The notes below the pieces were generated by a model. The model was given only the letters and a program-made list of their open reading frames with translations. It ran no database searches and was not told where the DNA came from. From Mucilaginibacter_A sp964236465 (GTDB taxonomy: Bacteria > Bacteroidota > Bacteroidia > Sphingobacteriales > Sphingobacteriaceae), in contig CAXSBZ010000007.1 of NCBI GenBank assembly GCA_964236465.1, positions 1-64,000 of the forward strand: a stretch of DNA of 64,000 bases, in the 5' to 3' direction. Shown here piece by piece: positions 27,373 to 36,956 of this stretch (the first letter of the stretch is position 1; each line of letters opens with the position of its first letter). The translations under genes and the position numbers were made by a program.

Positions 27373-28147
27373 GATCAGGATGATGCAAATTAGATAAATC
27401 TAAAAAGTTTTCTTTAGCATATTGTAACAACGCTTCATCCTCTAAGTCCCACCATTTATCATTTTCTAACTTTAATATGGTTTTATCATCAAATCTTTTC
27501 TTTAAAGTTTTTGCAGGCACACCCGCAATAATTGTATAAGGTTCGATATTTTTGGTTACTACTGCTCCGGTTCCAATCACACAACCATTTCCAATAGTTA
27601 CTCCCGATCGGATGTAAGCATTATATCCAATCCAAACATCATTGCCAATGATTGTAGTAGAAAATTCATTGGTCTCTTTTTGAAAAAATTTATTTGTTCC
27701 GAAAGGATTATCTTTTTTATAAAAAATAGGAGAGGTGGAAAACTGCTGATACGGATGTTCTGCATGGCCAATGCAAACGTTTTCTGCAATGGAGCAAAAC
27801 GATCCGATACTGGTATTAAAAATACGATTATTGCCTGCAAGGTAAGAGTACCGGCCAATGCTACTATTTGAAATTGCTGTTCGGTTTCCTGTGTAAACAT
27901 GATCCGAAATGTTAGCTGAAAAAAGAATAACTTCAGGATATAACTTAACAAAATTTGCAAGTTGAGAAGAAAAAATAGATGCTTCTTTTATCACACAATT
28001 ATTAGCAAGTGTAGAATTGTAAATGGTAGAACTTTTAATAATATTATTTCTGCCAATCTGAATATCTGTAGAAATATCAGAATTTAACGAAATGGAATTG
28101 TGAGTATGTTTTAGAATTACCAAAAGTGTTTTCAACAATCTAAGCAT
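27365..28147 (-). CDS. CatB-like O-acyltransferase (left-handed beta-helix)
   Basis: 260 residues, longer than the usual 200. About ten imperfect hexapeptide turns precede the catalytic region, where IGHAEHPYQQFSTSPIFYKK gives the active His and the xenobiotic/CatB group signature. The C-terminal turns IGNDVWIGYNAYIRSGVTIG and AGVPAKTLKKRF close it. It likely O-acetylates a sugar of the repeat unit. It overlaps the exostosin-like gene by eight bases. One exact 12-mer at 27979, read Lys-Glu-Ala. Confidence 0.88.
   Translation of the reverse strand: MLRLLKTLLVILKHTHNSISLNSDISTDIQIGRNNIIKSSTIYNSTLANNCVIKEASIFSSQLANFVKLYPEVILFSANISDHVYTGNRTAISNSSIGRYSYLAGNNRIFNTSIGSFCSIAENVCIGHAEHPYQQFSTSPIFYKKDNPFGTNKFFQKETNEFSTTIIGNDVWIGYNAYIRSGVTIGNGCVIGTGAVVTKNIEPYTIIAGVPAKTLKKRFDDKTILKLENDKWWDLEDEALLQYAKENFLDLSNLHHPDHV
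27979..27990 (+). repeat. 12-mer motif inside a gene (Lys-Glu-Ala frame)
   Basis: Exact copy; coding strand reads Ile-Lys-Glu-Ala-Ser. Confidence 0.8.
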
Positions 28148-28228
28148 GTTTGCAATAATTCAGATTGATCTTTTAGTATAACGATTCTGAAAAAAGTATG
28201 CTAAAAACAGTATTGCTAAATTGTCCGA

Positions 28229-29167
28229 TCACCACATCCGCCATTCATTTGCATCTATTCCGTACCACTGTTTTGCATTCCTTCTCATGCCAATAAACAA
28301 ACCAACATTGGAACTAAATGTCCCTACGAAAGTTGTGGATTTATATAAAGCTTCCATATCTGTTAATAACTTGATAGTAATCTTTTTTTTATCTTCTTTA
28401 TTTAGTTTGTTGTATGCACCTTCGCTAAAACCTTTTTCGTTTTCCTGGCAAAAAGAATAAGCTTTGTATTCAGGAAAAGAACCTTGTATTTCTTTAATAT
28501 TTTTATAATCGTCTGTAAGCACAAACAATTCTTTCAACTGTGTTATATCATTTATGTAATCAATATAATTTTGAACCGGAGAGATTTTGGCTTCGGTTGC
28601 CTTGTCGCCACTTCTAAGGTGTACACCAACATAATTTAAAGGGAGATTTAAAGATCCAATCCTTGTAATTATTTCTTCTTGAATTGCTGGCTGAAACTGC
28701 CAGATATGGTTTACAACGGTTTGCAAAGCACTTACTAAGTTTCCGGAAATGTTTAGTAAAGGAATATCAAAAGTTTCACTTTGAAATTTAGCATCTCGTA
28801 TAAAGGTCCAGATGTCTTGGGTCAAAAAATCAGCTCCTGATAATTTCCTGACCAATTTTGTTTTAATGATATTGGGAATTGTTGGCTTAATTTGATAGCT
28901 TCTTGCATTGTATTTCAAATGAAGTTTTGAAGTGCTTTCTTCACAAAATGGGAGAAAATAATCTTCCCAACCTTTATCATAAGAAAAATTATTATCTCTG
29001 GAAGATAATACAAATTTAATGTTGTTTTTCAGGCAAAAAAGAATAGCTAGAAACATGTGGTTCAGTTCAGAAAAAAGCCCGGCTTGTATTCCAACTCTAA
29101 AAACCAAAGTCTTGGTAAATGAATTATTCAGATCATGATAGTTTTTGATCCAATCCTTACTTTCCAT
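28229..29167 (-). CDS. Putative fucosyltransferase-like protein (GT23/NodZ-like features)
   Basis: 312 residues. I cannot assign it firmly. The centre has NYVGVHLRSGDKATEAK, similar to the GDP-fucose phosphate-binding loop (HxRxxDK) of NodZ and FUT8-type alpha-1,6-fucosyltransferases. TTFVGTFSSNVGLFIGMRR near the C-terminus also recalls their last conserved block. The N-terminal LFSELNHMFLAILFCLKNNI is a helix typical of these and of GT11 folds. GDP-fucose is made by this locus. Its start overlaps the end of the Wzt-type gene by 11 bases, so it is translated from the same message. Confidence 0.55.
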   Translation of the reverse strand: MESKDWIKNYHDLNNSFTKTLVFRVGIQAGLFSELNHMFLAILFCLKNNIKFVLSSRDNNFSYDKGWEDYFLPFCEESTSKLHLKYNARSYQIKPTIPNIIKTKLVRKLSGADFLTQDIWTFIRDAKFQSETFDIPLLNISGNLVSALQTVVNHIWQFQPAIQEEIITRIGSLNLPLNYVGVHLRSGDKATEAKISPVQNYIDYINDITQLKELFVLTDDYKNIKEIQGSFPEYKAYSFCQENEKGFSEGAYNKLNKEDKKKITIKLLTDMEALYKSTTFVGTFSSNVGLFIGMRRNAKQWYGIDANEWRMW

Positions 29168-30422
29168 TTCTGTTGATTAGAAAAAAACCATATTCATTAT
29201 AAGTCAGGTCTTTACCAGCTGCAGTAGTTCTGCCATGTTTAACCACCGAAATTCCATCTATAGTAAGATACCTTTCCATGTTTGGATAATCAAGCTCGAT
29301 ATTCATATAATATTCTCCGTTTACAAAATTGGAGGGAATGTGCAAGTTATCTTTGAATGAAAACTTACCTTTTCCAATAGTTAGAATTTCTGCATAAAGA
29401 TGAGCCGGACTATAAAATGAAACCAAAACACCTTCCAAAGTAAATATTTTTACTTCGATGTTAAATTGAAGTGCTTCCGAAGTAAAACCACTAATTTCGA
29501 TATCCAATCTACTTTCTTCTGCGTCTATTTCAATTGAAGCATCTTCTTTGTTATTAATTAAAATACTTTCGATTGTAAGTGTAGCATGTTTAACTTTTAT
29601 CAGTTCTTTTAGCGTCTTTTTTTCTTTAATAATGCCTTGTTCTTTGTAAAAATTGATGGCACCTTCTATCTGCCCATTAAAGCCGATGGTGCCTTTATCC
29701 AGCACGATGCCTTTTTTACACAACTGTTTTACAGAAGCCATGTTGTGGCTTACAAATAAAACTGTCCGACCTTCGCCCTGGCTGACTTCTCCCATTTTGC
29801 CCAAACATTTTTTCTGAAACTCTGCATCGCCAACAGCAAGCACTTCATCCACAATCAATATTTCAGACTCCAAATGTGCCGCAACAGCAAAAGCCAAGCG
29901 TACATACATGCCTGAGGAATAACGTTTTACAGGAGTATCTACGTATCGCTCTACGCCTGCAAAATCCACAATTTGGTCAAACTTGGATGCAATTTCCCGC
30001 TTGCGCATTCCCAAAATGGCACCATTCAAAAAAATATTTTCACGCCCACTCAACTCCGGATGGAAACCTGTGCCCACTTCCAGCAAGCTGGCAATCCTTC
30101 CTTTAACTTTAATTTCTCCGGTAGTAGGAGCGGTAACCCGGCTCAAAAGTTTCAGCAAAGTGCTTTTGCCCGCACCATTGCGGCCAATAATACCTACTGC
30201 ATCACCTTGTTCAATGTTAAAGTTGAGGTTTTTCAAACTCCAAACCACATCACTGGTTCCTTTAGTGGCCCGGTCATTGGTTTCACCTATTTTTAAATAA
30301 GGATCTTCCTTGCCCCGGATGCGTGCAAGCCATCGTTCCAAATCCCTTGAAATTGTACCTGTACCGAATTGCCCTAACTGATAAGCTTTAGAAAGATTGT
30401 TTGCCTTGATGGCTGTAGACAT
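29157..30422 (-). CDS. wzt: Polysaccharide ABC exporter ATPase with C-terminal binding domain (Wzt copy 1)
   Basis: 421 residues. ATPase part: Walker A GRNGAGKST near residue 83, signature RYSSGMYVRLA near 170, Walker B ILIVDEVLAVGD near 190, and the H-loop VSHN. About 160 residues follow (from about 260), a beta-rich domain like the C-terminal Wzt carbohydrate-binding module that recognises the glycan's end. The first 250 residues are nearly the same as in the second Wzt-like protein at 35602, while the C-terminal domain is unrelated. The only permease partner in the window is at 38932. Confidence 0.93.
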   Translation of the reverse strand: MSTAIKANNLSKAYQLGQFGTGTISRDLERWLARIRGKEDPYLKIGETNDRATKGTSDVVWSLKNLNFNIEQGDAVGIIGRNGAGKSTLLKLLSRVTAPTTGEIKVKGRIASLLEVGTGFHPELSGRENIFLNGAILGMRKREIASKFDQIVDFAGVERYVDTPVKRYSSGMYVRLAFAVAAHLESEILIVDEVLAVGDAEFQKKCLGKMGEVSQGEGRTVLFVSHNMASVKQLCKKGIVLDKGTIGFNGQIEGAINFYKEQGIIKEKKTLKELIKVKHATLTIESILINNKEDASIEIDAEESRLDIEISGFTSEALQFNIEVKIFTLEGVLVSFYSPAHLYAEILTIGKGKFSFKDNLHIPSNFVNGEYYMNIELDYPNMERYLTIDGISVVKHGRTTAAGKDLTYNEYGFFLINRNGK

Positions 30423-30442
30423 AAATTATTTAAATAAGTTGA

Positions 30443-31051
30443 TCAACTGCGTTGACCAATTTTTTTTGCAGGTACACCGCCCCAAATTTCGAATGCAGGA
30501 ATAGATTTGGTTACTACAGCTCCGGCTGCTACAATAGCTCCGTCTTCAATAGTAACGCCTTTCAAAACAATTACATTACAACCCAACCAAACATCGCTGC
30601 CAACAGCTATACGTGCCCTGCTACCGTATTGCTTATACATAGGTTCACCAATATCAATTCCATGATCGTGATCAATAAATTTACAACCCGAAGCAATTAA
30701 CGAATCATCGCCAATTGTAATTCCTTCATTGATATTGAATTCGCAATTTGTGCCGATAAAAATAGTATTACCAATTATGATTCGCGGGCCGGGAAGCCAG
30801 GGCCCGTCGTACTTGAAGTTGATGTTTCTTTCCAAGTTACAATTTTTTCCGATAGAAAGTTGATGGGGCCAAGTGATGTAAAGTTTTGGCAGATGGGTTG
30901 CTTTACCGATTTTCATTCCTAAAAACGAGAACCAAAAACGTCTGGTATAACTGAAAAAGCTGTTGAATAATTTAAACCGAAACGCAAACCCTAAACGTTG
31001 AATTATTTTTTGCAAATTATTTTCAGCTGTTAATACTTGTAACTGATGCAT
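30443..31051 (-). CDS. Acyltransferase (hexapeptide repeat)
   Basis: 202 residues. Turns such as IGKNCN, IGNTIF and IGDDSL build a left-handed helix; the acceptor loop FIDHDHGIDIG has the catalytic His; C-terminal WLGCNVIVLKGVTIEDGAIV and GGVPAKKIGQRS are typical of LacA/NodL/WcaF types. The likely donor is acetyl-CoA and the target a repeat-unit sugar. It lies 20 bases upstream of the first Wzt-like gene. N-terminal 60 residues are less conserved and basic. Confidence 0.87.
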   Translation of the reverse strand: MHQLQVLTAENNLQKIIQRLGFAFRFKLFNSFFSYTRRFWFSFLGMKIGKATHLPKLYITWPHQLSIGKNCNLERNINFKYDGPWLPGPRIIIGNTIFIGTNCEFNINEGITIGDDSLIASGCKFIDHDHGIDIGEPMYKQYGSRARIAVGSDVWLGCNVIVLKGVTIEDGAIVAAGAVVTKSIPAFEIWGGVPAKKIGQRS

Positions 31052-31076
31052 TAATGAATTGCATGTTCTATTAAAT

Positions 31077-31601
31077 TTAATGAAACCACCTGATATAAGA
31101 TGTCTGATAGTTTAAATCACTCCGTCTGTTTGCTTTAAGTTGAGCTGGCAGTCCAGTATAAATACCAAACTTAACAGTAGATTTTGTCAGTAAAGATTTT
31201 GCACCTAAAACAGATCCTTCCTCCATAATTACACCAGGTAAAACCATTGCATCAGACCCAATAAAAACATGATCTTTTATCAAAATTTCTTTTTGTCTTC
31301 CTATACAATCAACAGTATGGACATCATGATCTGCTGTAATTAAATTTACAAGAGGGGAAATAGAAACATTGTCCCCAATGGTAATTACTCCTCTGTTATC
31401 CAATCTGCAATATTGGTTGATGGTACTGTTTTTACCCATATAAAATTCGGTAACTGCAGTAAATTTGCAACCTAAATGGATAGAACTGCCTTTGCCGATT
31501 TGAAATTTCATTACATGTTTGTAATAGAATAATCTAATAAAGTGAAAAGGTACATAGCCTATGAAGAAATTACATAGATAAACTTTGAAGTCGTGCCGCA
31601 T
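31077..31601 (-). CDS. Acyltransferase (hexapeptide repeat), WcaB/WcaF-like
   Basis: 174 residues. Hexapeptide turns GKNSTINQYCRLDNRGVITI and IGDNVS, then TADHDVHTVDCIGR with the catalytic His. The end has FIGSDAMVLPGVIMEEGSVL. The N-terminal 30 residues hold an amphipathic, membrane-leaning helix. It is 25 bases upstream of another acyltransferase gene, and both could O-acetylate the same unit. It contains one copy of the second overrepresented word (TACTGTTTTTA, 31424). The 174 bases upstream contain no recognised element. Confidence 0.85.
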   Translation of the reverse strand: MRHDFKVYLCNFFIGYVPFHFIRLFYYKHVMKFQIGKGSSIHLGCKFTAVTEFYMGKNSTINQYCRLDNRGVITIGDNVSISPLVNLITADHDVHTVDCIGRQKEILIKDHVFIGSDAMVLPGVIMEEGSVLGAKSLLTKSTVKFGIYTGLPAQLKANRRSDLNYQTSYIRWFH

Positions 31602-31775
31602 TAAAAGTTACTAAAGAAGATTTAAATAAAACGATGTTATACTTTCAATATTAATCGTTCATATCCCGTAGAGCTTTAGTAGGATTAGAGCAATTTCATT
31701 CAAAATTTTCAACGCAAGTAGTATTCGGTGATTTAATTTTTACAATGATTTGTATCATTAAAATCTCTTATATTA

Positions 31776-32879
31776 TTAATTCTGCCAGAAATTTCCCCTA
31801 ATTATATCAAGTAAAAAATGATTTTTGACTAATTCTTTTGCATTTAATGAGTAAAATTGACCATTAGTAATTGCCTGTTTAATTGTTGTTATCATTTCAT
31901 CAACATCTAAACCTGTACAAGCCGTTGCAGAATTATAAGATTTTAATAAATTTAACGCAGCACTGTTTTTAGGACCGTGATATAATATTGTTCCACATGC
32001 TCCTAAATAGCCTATCATTTTTGTTGATAAACTGTACAAATAAAATTCAGGATCGTTAAATTTTATAGGTAAATATAGAATATCAGATTGGTCTTGTTCA
32101 CTTTTTATCTGATTATCATCTACAAAATTATATTTAAACTCAACTTGAAAAGATCGATTTTCCAAAATTTCCACTTTTTGCACTCCACGAATTACTAATT
32201 TAAATTTTAATCCTGTTTTAAAAAGTTCATCTAAAGCATCTGCTAACACGGTAAACAAAGGCAGATAACTTGTATGGAGCAAACCACCAAAATAAATTTG
32301 CACAATTTTATCAGGGTCAGTACTTTTTGCTACAGATATTTCATTTGTATAAACACCATCTGTTATTATTTCAAAGTCCTCTTTCCCAAACATTTTCTGA
32401 TATTCTTGTCCCAATTCTTTAGATATCACCAGTCTTCTGTTTGCTTTGCGCCATAGTGTTTCACAATCTTGTTTTGTACTACAAAGGATATAATGATCAT
32501 GAAAAGATACCCACAACTTTTTATCCTTTAAAAGATCAAGCTCAATAAGTGTACAACTGTAAGGTCCATGATTGATGACATGTAAAATATCAAAGTCAAT
32601 TTTTTTTGCTTGCAACTTTAACTTTTGTAATGTTCTGTTCTTAAAAACATCATCACGTAAGTAAGTGAAAAAAGGCCTTAGTTTCCAACGCATCCATTGT
32701 TTTTGCAATGGCCAAGCATTAATTTGTATTTCTTTAATTAAACCAGAAAATTTCTCTCCATTTGCTGAAACATAAATAGAAGTTATTGAATCTTCGTGCC
32801 CAAAATACAATCTTCTTAATACCCTGCCAGCACCACCATTTGTATACAGTGAACCTGGTTGTAAAGAAAGTAATTTCAT
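31776..32879 (-). CDS. Probable GT-B glycosyltransferase
   Basis: 367 residues, AT-rich. N-terminal SLQPGSLYTNGGAGRVLRRL resembles the GT4 acceptor loop, HVINHGPYSCTL and WVSFHDHYILCS follow as in such proteins. The donor half is divergent: IVQIYFGGLLHTSYLPLFTV, then YSLSTKMIGYLGACGTILYH, without a standard Glu-x7-Glu. Its start abuts the stop of the DUF5672 gene exactly, so they are one transcript. Specificity unknown. Confidence 0.65.
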   Translation of the reverse strand: MKLLSLQPGSLYTNGGAGRVLRRLYFGHEDSITSIYVSANGEKFSGLIKEIQINAWPLQKQWMRWKLRPFFTYLRDDVFKNRTLQKLKLQAKKIDFDILHVINHGPYSCTLIELDLLKDKKLWVSFHDHYILCSTKQDCETLWRKANRRLVISKELGQEYQKMFGKEDFEIITDGVYTNEISVAKSTDPDKIVQIYFGGLLHTSYLPLFTVLADALDELFKTGLKFKLVIRGVQKVEILENRSFQVEFKYNFVDDNQIKSEQDQSDILYLPIKFNDPEFYLYSLSTKMIGYLGACGTILYHGPKNSAALNLLKSYNSATACTGLDVDEMITTIKQAITNGQFYSLNAKELVKNHFLLDIIRGNFWQN

Positions 32880-33740
32880 TTAATTAGTAATAAATTGTTT
32901 CCAAAATTGGTTGTCTTCTATCAAATAGACATTATCATTTCTGCTCCATCCATGACATCCAAAAGGAAGTTTGTTTTGATTCAGTTGGTATAAATATTGA
33001 GGCGATCTGTCGAAAGCAAAATCAATCGCTAAGGAAATCGTTGGAACTTTTAAGTAAATATTAGAACCAGTTTGAAAATTATAGCTAAAAAAGATATCTT
33101 CATTTACTAAATTTTGTTTATAAAACTTTAGAAGATACTTGACCGTGTTATGATAGCCTAACGATCCTACTACTAATCGTAAAAGATCAATAGTTTTATG
33201 GCTCTGTTTGAATTTTTTTAAATAGTATTTAAAACCTTTGATGTTTTTCTTCCAGGAAAGCACTTCTATAAACTTGTCAACTTTTCTTAAAGAAAGTCCA
33301 CCGTTTCCAACAACATCTAATTTATTTCCTTCTTCAAAAGTTCCAAAATTTTTAAATATTGGCGCACCTATATAATCATAATTCAAACTACACCAATGCG
33401 CAAGTTCATCCCTAAATATCCAGCAGTCCAATTGATATATTAAAATATATTTATACTCCTGAAAAGTAATATAGAAATTGACACTTAGCATGAAATCATT
33501 ATACCCGGATATATTGCTAAAATATTTGTTATCAAAGGGTTTATTCAACAACTTGTAGCCTAAATCTATACATAAGTTTTTTTTGTATGCATCTATTTTT
33601 AAACTTAAAGGATGAACAATACAAATGTGATATTTACTTAAAATTTTGAAGCATTGTAACAGACTTATTTTCTCATCTGAAGTTAAATGGTCATACTCTT
33701 TATAAATAGGAATAACAATTACAACTTCATGATTTGGCAT
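32880..33740 (-). CDS. DUF5672-type protein, probable glycosyltransferase
   Basis: 286 residues. Conserved points match DUF5672: IPIYKEYDHLTSDEKISLLQ at the start, YILIYQLDCWIFRDEL as the centre (the usual D-x-D or Q-x-D site), YDYIGAPIFKNF, VGNGGLSLRKV, NEDIFFSY and the terminal PFGCHGWSRND. This family sits in polysaccharide clusters and has a GT-A like order of motifs, but to my knowledge its reaction is not established. Adjacent downstream gene has zero spacing. Confidence 0.8.
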   Translation of the reverse strand: MPNHEVVIVIPIYKEYDHLTSDEKISLLQCFKILSKYHICIVHPLSLKIDAYKKNLCIDLGYKLLNKPFDNKYFSNISGYNDFMLSVNFYITFQEYKYILIYQLDCWIFRDELAHWCSLNYDYIGAPIFKNFGTFEEGNKLDVVGNGGLSLRKVDKFIEVLSWKKNIKGFKYYLKKFKQSHKTIDLLRLVVGSLGYHNTVKYLLKFYKQNLVNEDIFFSYNFQTGSNIYLKVPTISLAIDFAFDRSPQYLYQLNQNKLPFGCHGWSRNDNVYLIEDNQFWKQFITN

Positions 33741-33830
33741 CTTTTACAAAAAGTGTGTTTTTATAAATTGAATAAAAATTGAATTATGAATATTGAAAAA
33801 TCAGCTTAAGATAAAATAAAACGATTTTCA

Positions 33831-33996
33831 ATAAGAGCATGTTTATTTTTTTTCAATCTAATGTCTGTGCTTCTTTTATCACCTAAAAAATGGTGATAAC
33901 TTAGTTTTTGATCTATCTAAATTGATGCTAATACCAATTTTTATAGGGTAAAAGAAGCATCATCACTTTTTGTATAAATTTAAACAGACGCTAAGA
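33831..33996. mobile_element. MITE-like element with 12-mer pair and TAA target duplication
   Basis: About 166 bp. Ends read TAA|GAGCATGTTTATTTT and, from the other side, TTA|GCGTCTGTTTAAATTT, so the flanking TAA is duplicated. Left motif at 33867-33878 has one mismatch, right motif at 33951-33962 is exact. Just inside the left motif is a perfect 8-base stem (33876-33883 with 33892-33899, TTATCACC/GGTGATAA). No coding capacity. It fills the gap between the DUF5672 gene and a GT2-like gene. Confidence 0.65.
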
Positions 33997-34010
33997 ATAA
34001 AGTGTGCTTT

Positions 34011-34898
34011 TTATTTTCCTAAAAAAGATTGTAATATATTTTTTGGTAATTTAATTTGTATCCACAACCAATTTTTAAATCCTACGAGCTTTATGAATTT
34101 TTTTGAAAAATTCAATTTTAATAAATGTTTGTAACCATAATTTAACTCTAACACTTTATTCAATAACCAATAGAATGCACCTGTTTCCTGAATGCGAATT
34201 TCACTTGGTGAAGTTTTGGAAACTGAACAGGGCAGTTTTTTATTCCATTTTTCATGGAGTTTAACTGTTTCTGTTAACCATTTTTTATCATAACCACCAG
34301 TAGATAGATGTGTAAAAAGAATATCAAATACTACCTCGACATGATATTTTTCATTTACTGATAGAGAATAATCAATGTCGTAACAATGATAATGTTGGAA
34401 ATTAACTTGGTCAAATTTAATAGAAGAAAATATACTGCTTTTAGTGCATAAAAAACATCCATCTAATGCAACAACACGGTCGGACGTTTTACTGGATGGA
34501 TTGATATTTAAAAGTGATGGTTCTTTATCCTTTTTTGATGCTTGGTTAATATTCATTTTTGCCATAGTTCCGCCCCAGCTTGATGCCCAACCTGAAAATA
34601 CGTACGGTTTATAGGAGCCACCGGCAATTCCAATTAAGCCTAATTGTTCATCATTTAAAAAGTGATCTATAAGTTTTCTTCCCCAATCTTTTGTTTCAAA
34701 AATAATATCTTCATGACAGAAGCATAAATAAGGAAACTGTGCTTTTTTGCCACCTAAGTTATAAGCTTCACAAATACCCATTAATCCAGGATTTTCAATA
34801 CGAATCAATTCATAAGCAATACCAATTGTTTCTTTTACACTTTTTTCAAATTGATTAAATTTTTCCACATTATAGGAAGAAACAATTATAGAGATCAT
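34011..34898 (-). CDS. GT2-like glycosyltransferase
   Basis: 295 residues. ISIIVSSYNVEKFNQFEKSV start; then YLCFCHEDIIFETKDWGRKL, where His-Glu-Asp replaces the standard DxD, as in a distinct GT-A subgroup found in bacterial surface-glycan clusters. VVALDGCFLCTKSSIF and HYHCYDIDYSLS follow with the family's usual spacing. It overlaps the stop of the next upstream gene by four bases, and its own C-terminus is basic. Sugar unknown. Confidence 0.75.
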   Translation of the reverse strand: MISIIVSSYNVEKFNQFEKSVKETIGIAYELIRIENPGLMGICEAYNLGGKKAQFPYLCFCHEDIIFETKDWGRKLIDHFLNDEQLGLIGIAGGSYKPYVFSGWASSWGGTMAKMNINQASKKDKEPSLLNINPSSKTSDRVVALDGCFLCTKSSIFSSIKFDQVNFQHYHCYDIDYSLSVNEKYHVEVVFDILFTHLSTGGYDKKWLTETVKLHEKWNKKLPCSVSKTSPSEIRIQETGAFYWLLNKVLELNYGYKHLLKLNFSKKFIKLVGFKNWLWIQIKLPKNILQSFLGK

Positions 34899-35503
34899 TG
34901 AGATTCAAAATAAGATTTTATGACTTTTGCTGGAATACCAGCTACAATTGAATAAGGAGGTACATTCTTATTCACAACGGAATTAGAACCTATAATGGAG
35001 TTCTTTCCCACTGTAACTCCTGAAAGGACACAAGCACCTTCACCTATCCAAACACTATCATTGATTATTACAGGACCTTTTGAAATTAATTTTCTTCGTT
35101 CAGGGTAAATATCTAAATCTAATTTTTCACTTGTTCCGTGTGAATGATCAGAAATAAATACTTTACTCGCAATAAGAACATTGTTTCCAATTGTCACCCT
35201 ATCTATTGCTCCTATGTGACAATCAGAATTAAACTGTACATTGTTTCCTATGATTATTTTAGGTTCAAAAGTTTGATCGTAATATTTATCTATCGCTTCT
35301 ACGCGCAAATTGTATAAGCTTCTAAAATTATCACCTATAGAAATATATTTAGGATTGAAAATATGATATGGTTGTTGGATACACGAGTTTGCACCAATAT
35401 TGTTAAATTCAGATTTTAGAGTAATCCATGTATCTATTTCAACTTTGTCTTTAATTTTTAAATAATAGCTTTTAAATAATCTATAAATTTGTTTTTTGAT
35501 CAT
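34895..35503 (-). CDS. Acyltransferase (hexapeptide repeat)
   Basis: 202 residues. Turns INNVQF-like IGNNVQFNSDCHIGAIDRVT, then FISDHSHGTSEKLDLDIYPE containing the active His, and WIGEGACVLSGVTVGKNSII with VAGIPAKVIKSY. Resembles maltose/galactoside acetyltransferase types and sugar O-acetyltransferases of capsule loci. It is coupled to the GT2-like gene by a four-base overlap. The 98 bases upstream show no recognised signal. Confidence 0.87.
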   Translation of the reverse strand: MIKKQIYRLFKSYYLKIKDKVEIDTWITLKSEFNNIGANSCIQQPYHIFNPKYISIGDNFRSLYNLRVEAIDKYYDQTFEPKIIIGNNVQFNSDCHIGAIDRVTIGNNVLIASKVFISDHSHGTSEKLDLDIYPERRKLISKGPVIINDSVWIGEGACVLSGVTVGKNSIIGSNSVVNKNVPPYSIVAGIPAKVIKSYFESQ

Positions 35504-35601
35504 ACAATTAATTCAATTACTAATTGTTAGTTTGTATTATTACTTGTTAAGTATTTGGTATTGTAATAAAGATATAGAAACCTTATGCTTTAAGGGTTTT
35601 A

Positions 35602-36912
35602 TTAAAGAGCTTTGTATTCATTTTTTGACACGTTCCAATCTAACATTGGCCGCACCAATCCAGGCCATTCAGTAGTAGTATCACGTTTTACCGATCTGCC
35701 TTTGTTGGTATCTATAATCTCGAATGAGACAATATTGTCTAAAATAGCATGAATAATATTAGGTGAATATGAACCTATTGCAACCAAAACGCTAAATTTG
35801 CCTTCTGCTAAGAAATTTCCGGGAATAATACAAGTTGCACTAACTATGTTTGGGGTTCCATCATGTATGCTATCCCATTGAGGACTATTAAATTCATTAG
35901 AGGCAAACAAAACATTCTCTTTTGAATCTTTAACATGGATAATTGCAGTATTTTTATTATCCATATTGTTATCATAATATTTTATTTTAATTTTAACTTC
36001 ATCTGTAATGTCAAAAAAATTATTTATTGAACTACTTGATGAAACAGAAACTTGTAAAATTTTAGCAGTATGATTTCCTGGTGCTTCTTCAAAAGAAAAA
36101 GCTTTATCTGTAACTACAGCTTGTTCTTTGTTAGTATAAATATCAAGTGCTTTATCAATTCTTCCAGAAAATTTTAATTGCCCATTTGAAAGTATTATCC
36201 CTTTTGTGCATAATGTTGCTATACTTGCCATATTGTGGCTAACAAAAAGTACTGTACGTCCTTCACCCTGGCTAACTTCCCCCATCTTGCCCAGGCACTT
36301 TTTCTGAAACTCTGCATCACCCACAGCTAATACTTCATCTACAATCAATATCTCAGATTCTAAATGTGCAGCAACGGCAAAAGCCAAACGTACGTACATC
36401 CCGGAAGAGTAGCGTTTAACCGGAGTATCAATATATCGTTCTACACCTGCAAAATCTACAATCTGGTCAAATTTTCGGGCTATTTCTTTTTTACGCATTC
36501 CTAAAATGGCACCGTTTAAAAAGATGTTTTCACGGCCAGTCAGTTCTGGGTGAAAACCTGTCCCTACTTCTAATAAACTTGCAATCCGGCCTTTTACTTT
36601 TATCGTTCCGGTAGTAGGAGAGGTAACGCGGCTTAGCAATTTTAATAAAGTGCTTTTACCTGCACCGTTTCGTCCAATAATTCCTACGGCATCACCCTGT
36701 TGTATATCAAAACTAACATTGTTCAAACTCAAAACAACATCGCTGCTGCCTTTTACAGACCGGTCATTTGCTTCTCCAATAACCATAAACGGATCTTCTT
36801 TGCCGCGCATTTTGGCAACCCAGCGTTCCAAATCACGAGAGAGTGTGCCTGTGCCGATCGTACCTAATTGGTATGCTTTTGACAGATTTTCAACCTTGAT
36901 GGCTGTTGACAT
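35602..36912 (-). CDS. wzt: Polysaccharide ABC exporter ATPase with C-terminal binding domain (Wzt copy 2)
   Basis: 436 residues. The ATPase half repeats that of the first copy at 29157: GRNGAGKST, RYSSGMYVRLA and ILIVDEVLAVGD are identical, and long stretches differ by only single residues. The C-terminal domain (from about residue 260) is unrelated to that of copy 1: VSSSSSINNFFDITDEVKIK and FLAEGKFSVLVAIGSYSPN belong to a Wzt-C-like beta sandwich. So it likely recognises another glycan end. Nearest permease gene is 2 kb upstream (38932). Start: ATG, 44 bases from the exostosin-like gene. Confidence 0.93.
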   Translation of the reverse strand: MSTAIKVENLSKAYQLGTIGTGTLSRDLERWVAKMRGKEDPFMVIGEANDRSVKGSSDVVLSLNNVSFDIQQGDAVGIIGRNGAGKSTLLKLLSRVTSPTTGTIKVKGRIASLLEVGTGFHPELTGRENIFLNGAILGMRKKEIARKFDQIVDFAGVERYIDTPVKRYSSGMYVRLAFAVAAHLESEILIVDEVLAVGDAEFQKKCLGKMGEVSQGEGRTVLFVSHNMASIATLCTKGIILSNGQLKFSGRIDKALDIYTNKEQAVVTDKAFSFEEAPGNHTAKILQVSVSSSSSINNFFDITDEVKIKIKYYDNNMDNKNTAIIHVKDSKENVLFASNEFNSPQWDSIHDGTPNIVSATCIIPGNFLAEGKFSVLVAIGSYSPNIIHAILDNIVSFEIIDTNKGRSVKRDTTTEWPGLVRPMLDWNVSKNEYKAL

Positions 36913-36956
36913 ATTTTTTCTGATTTATGTTATAATTTAACTGATCTCAACCGGAC

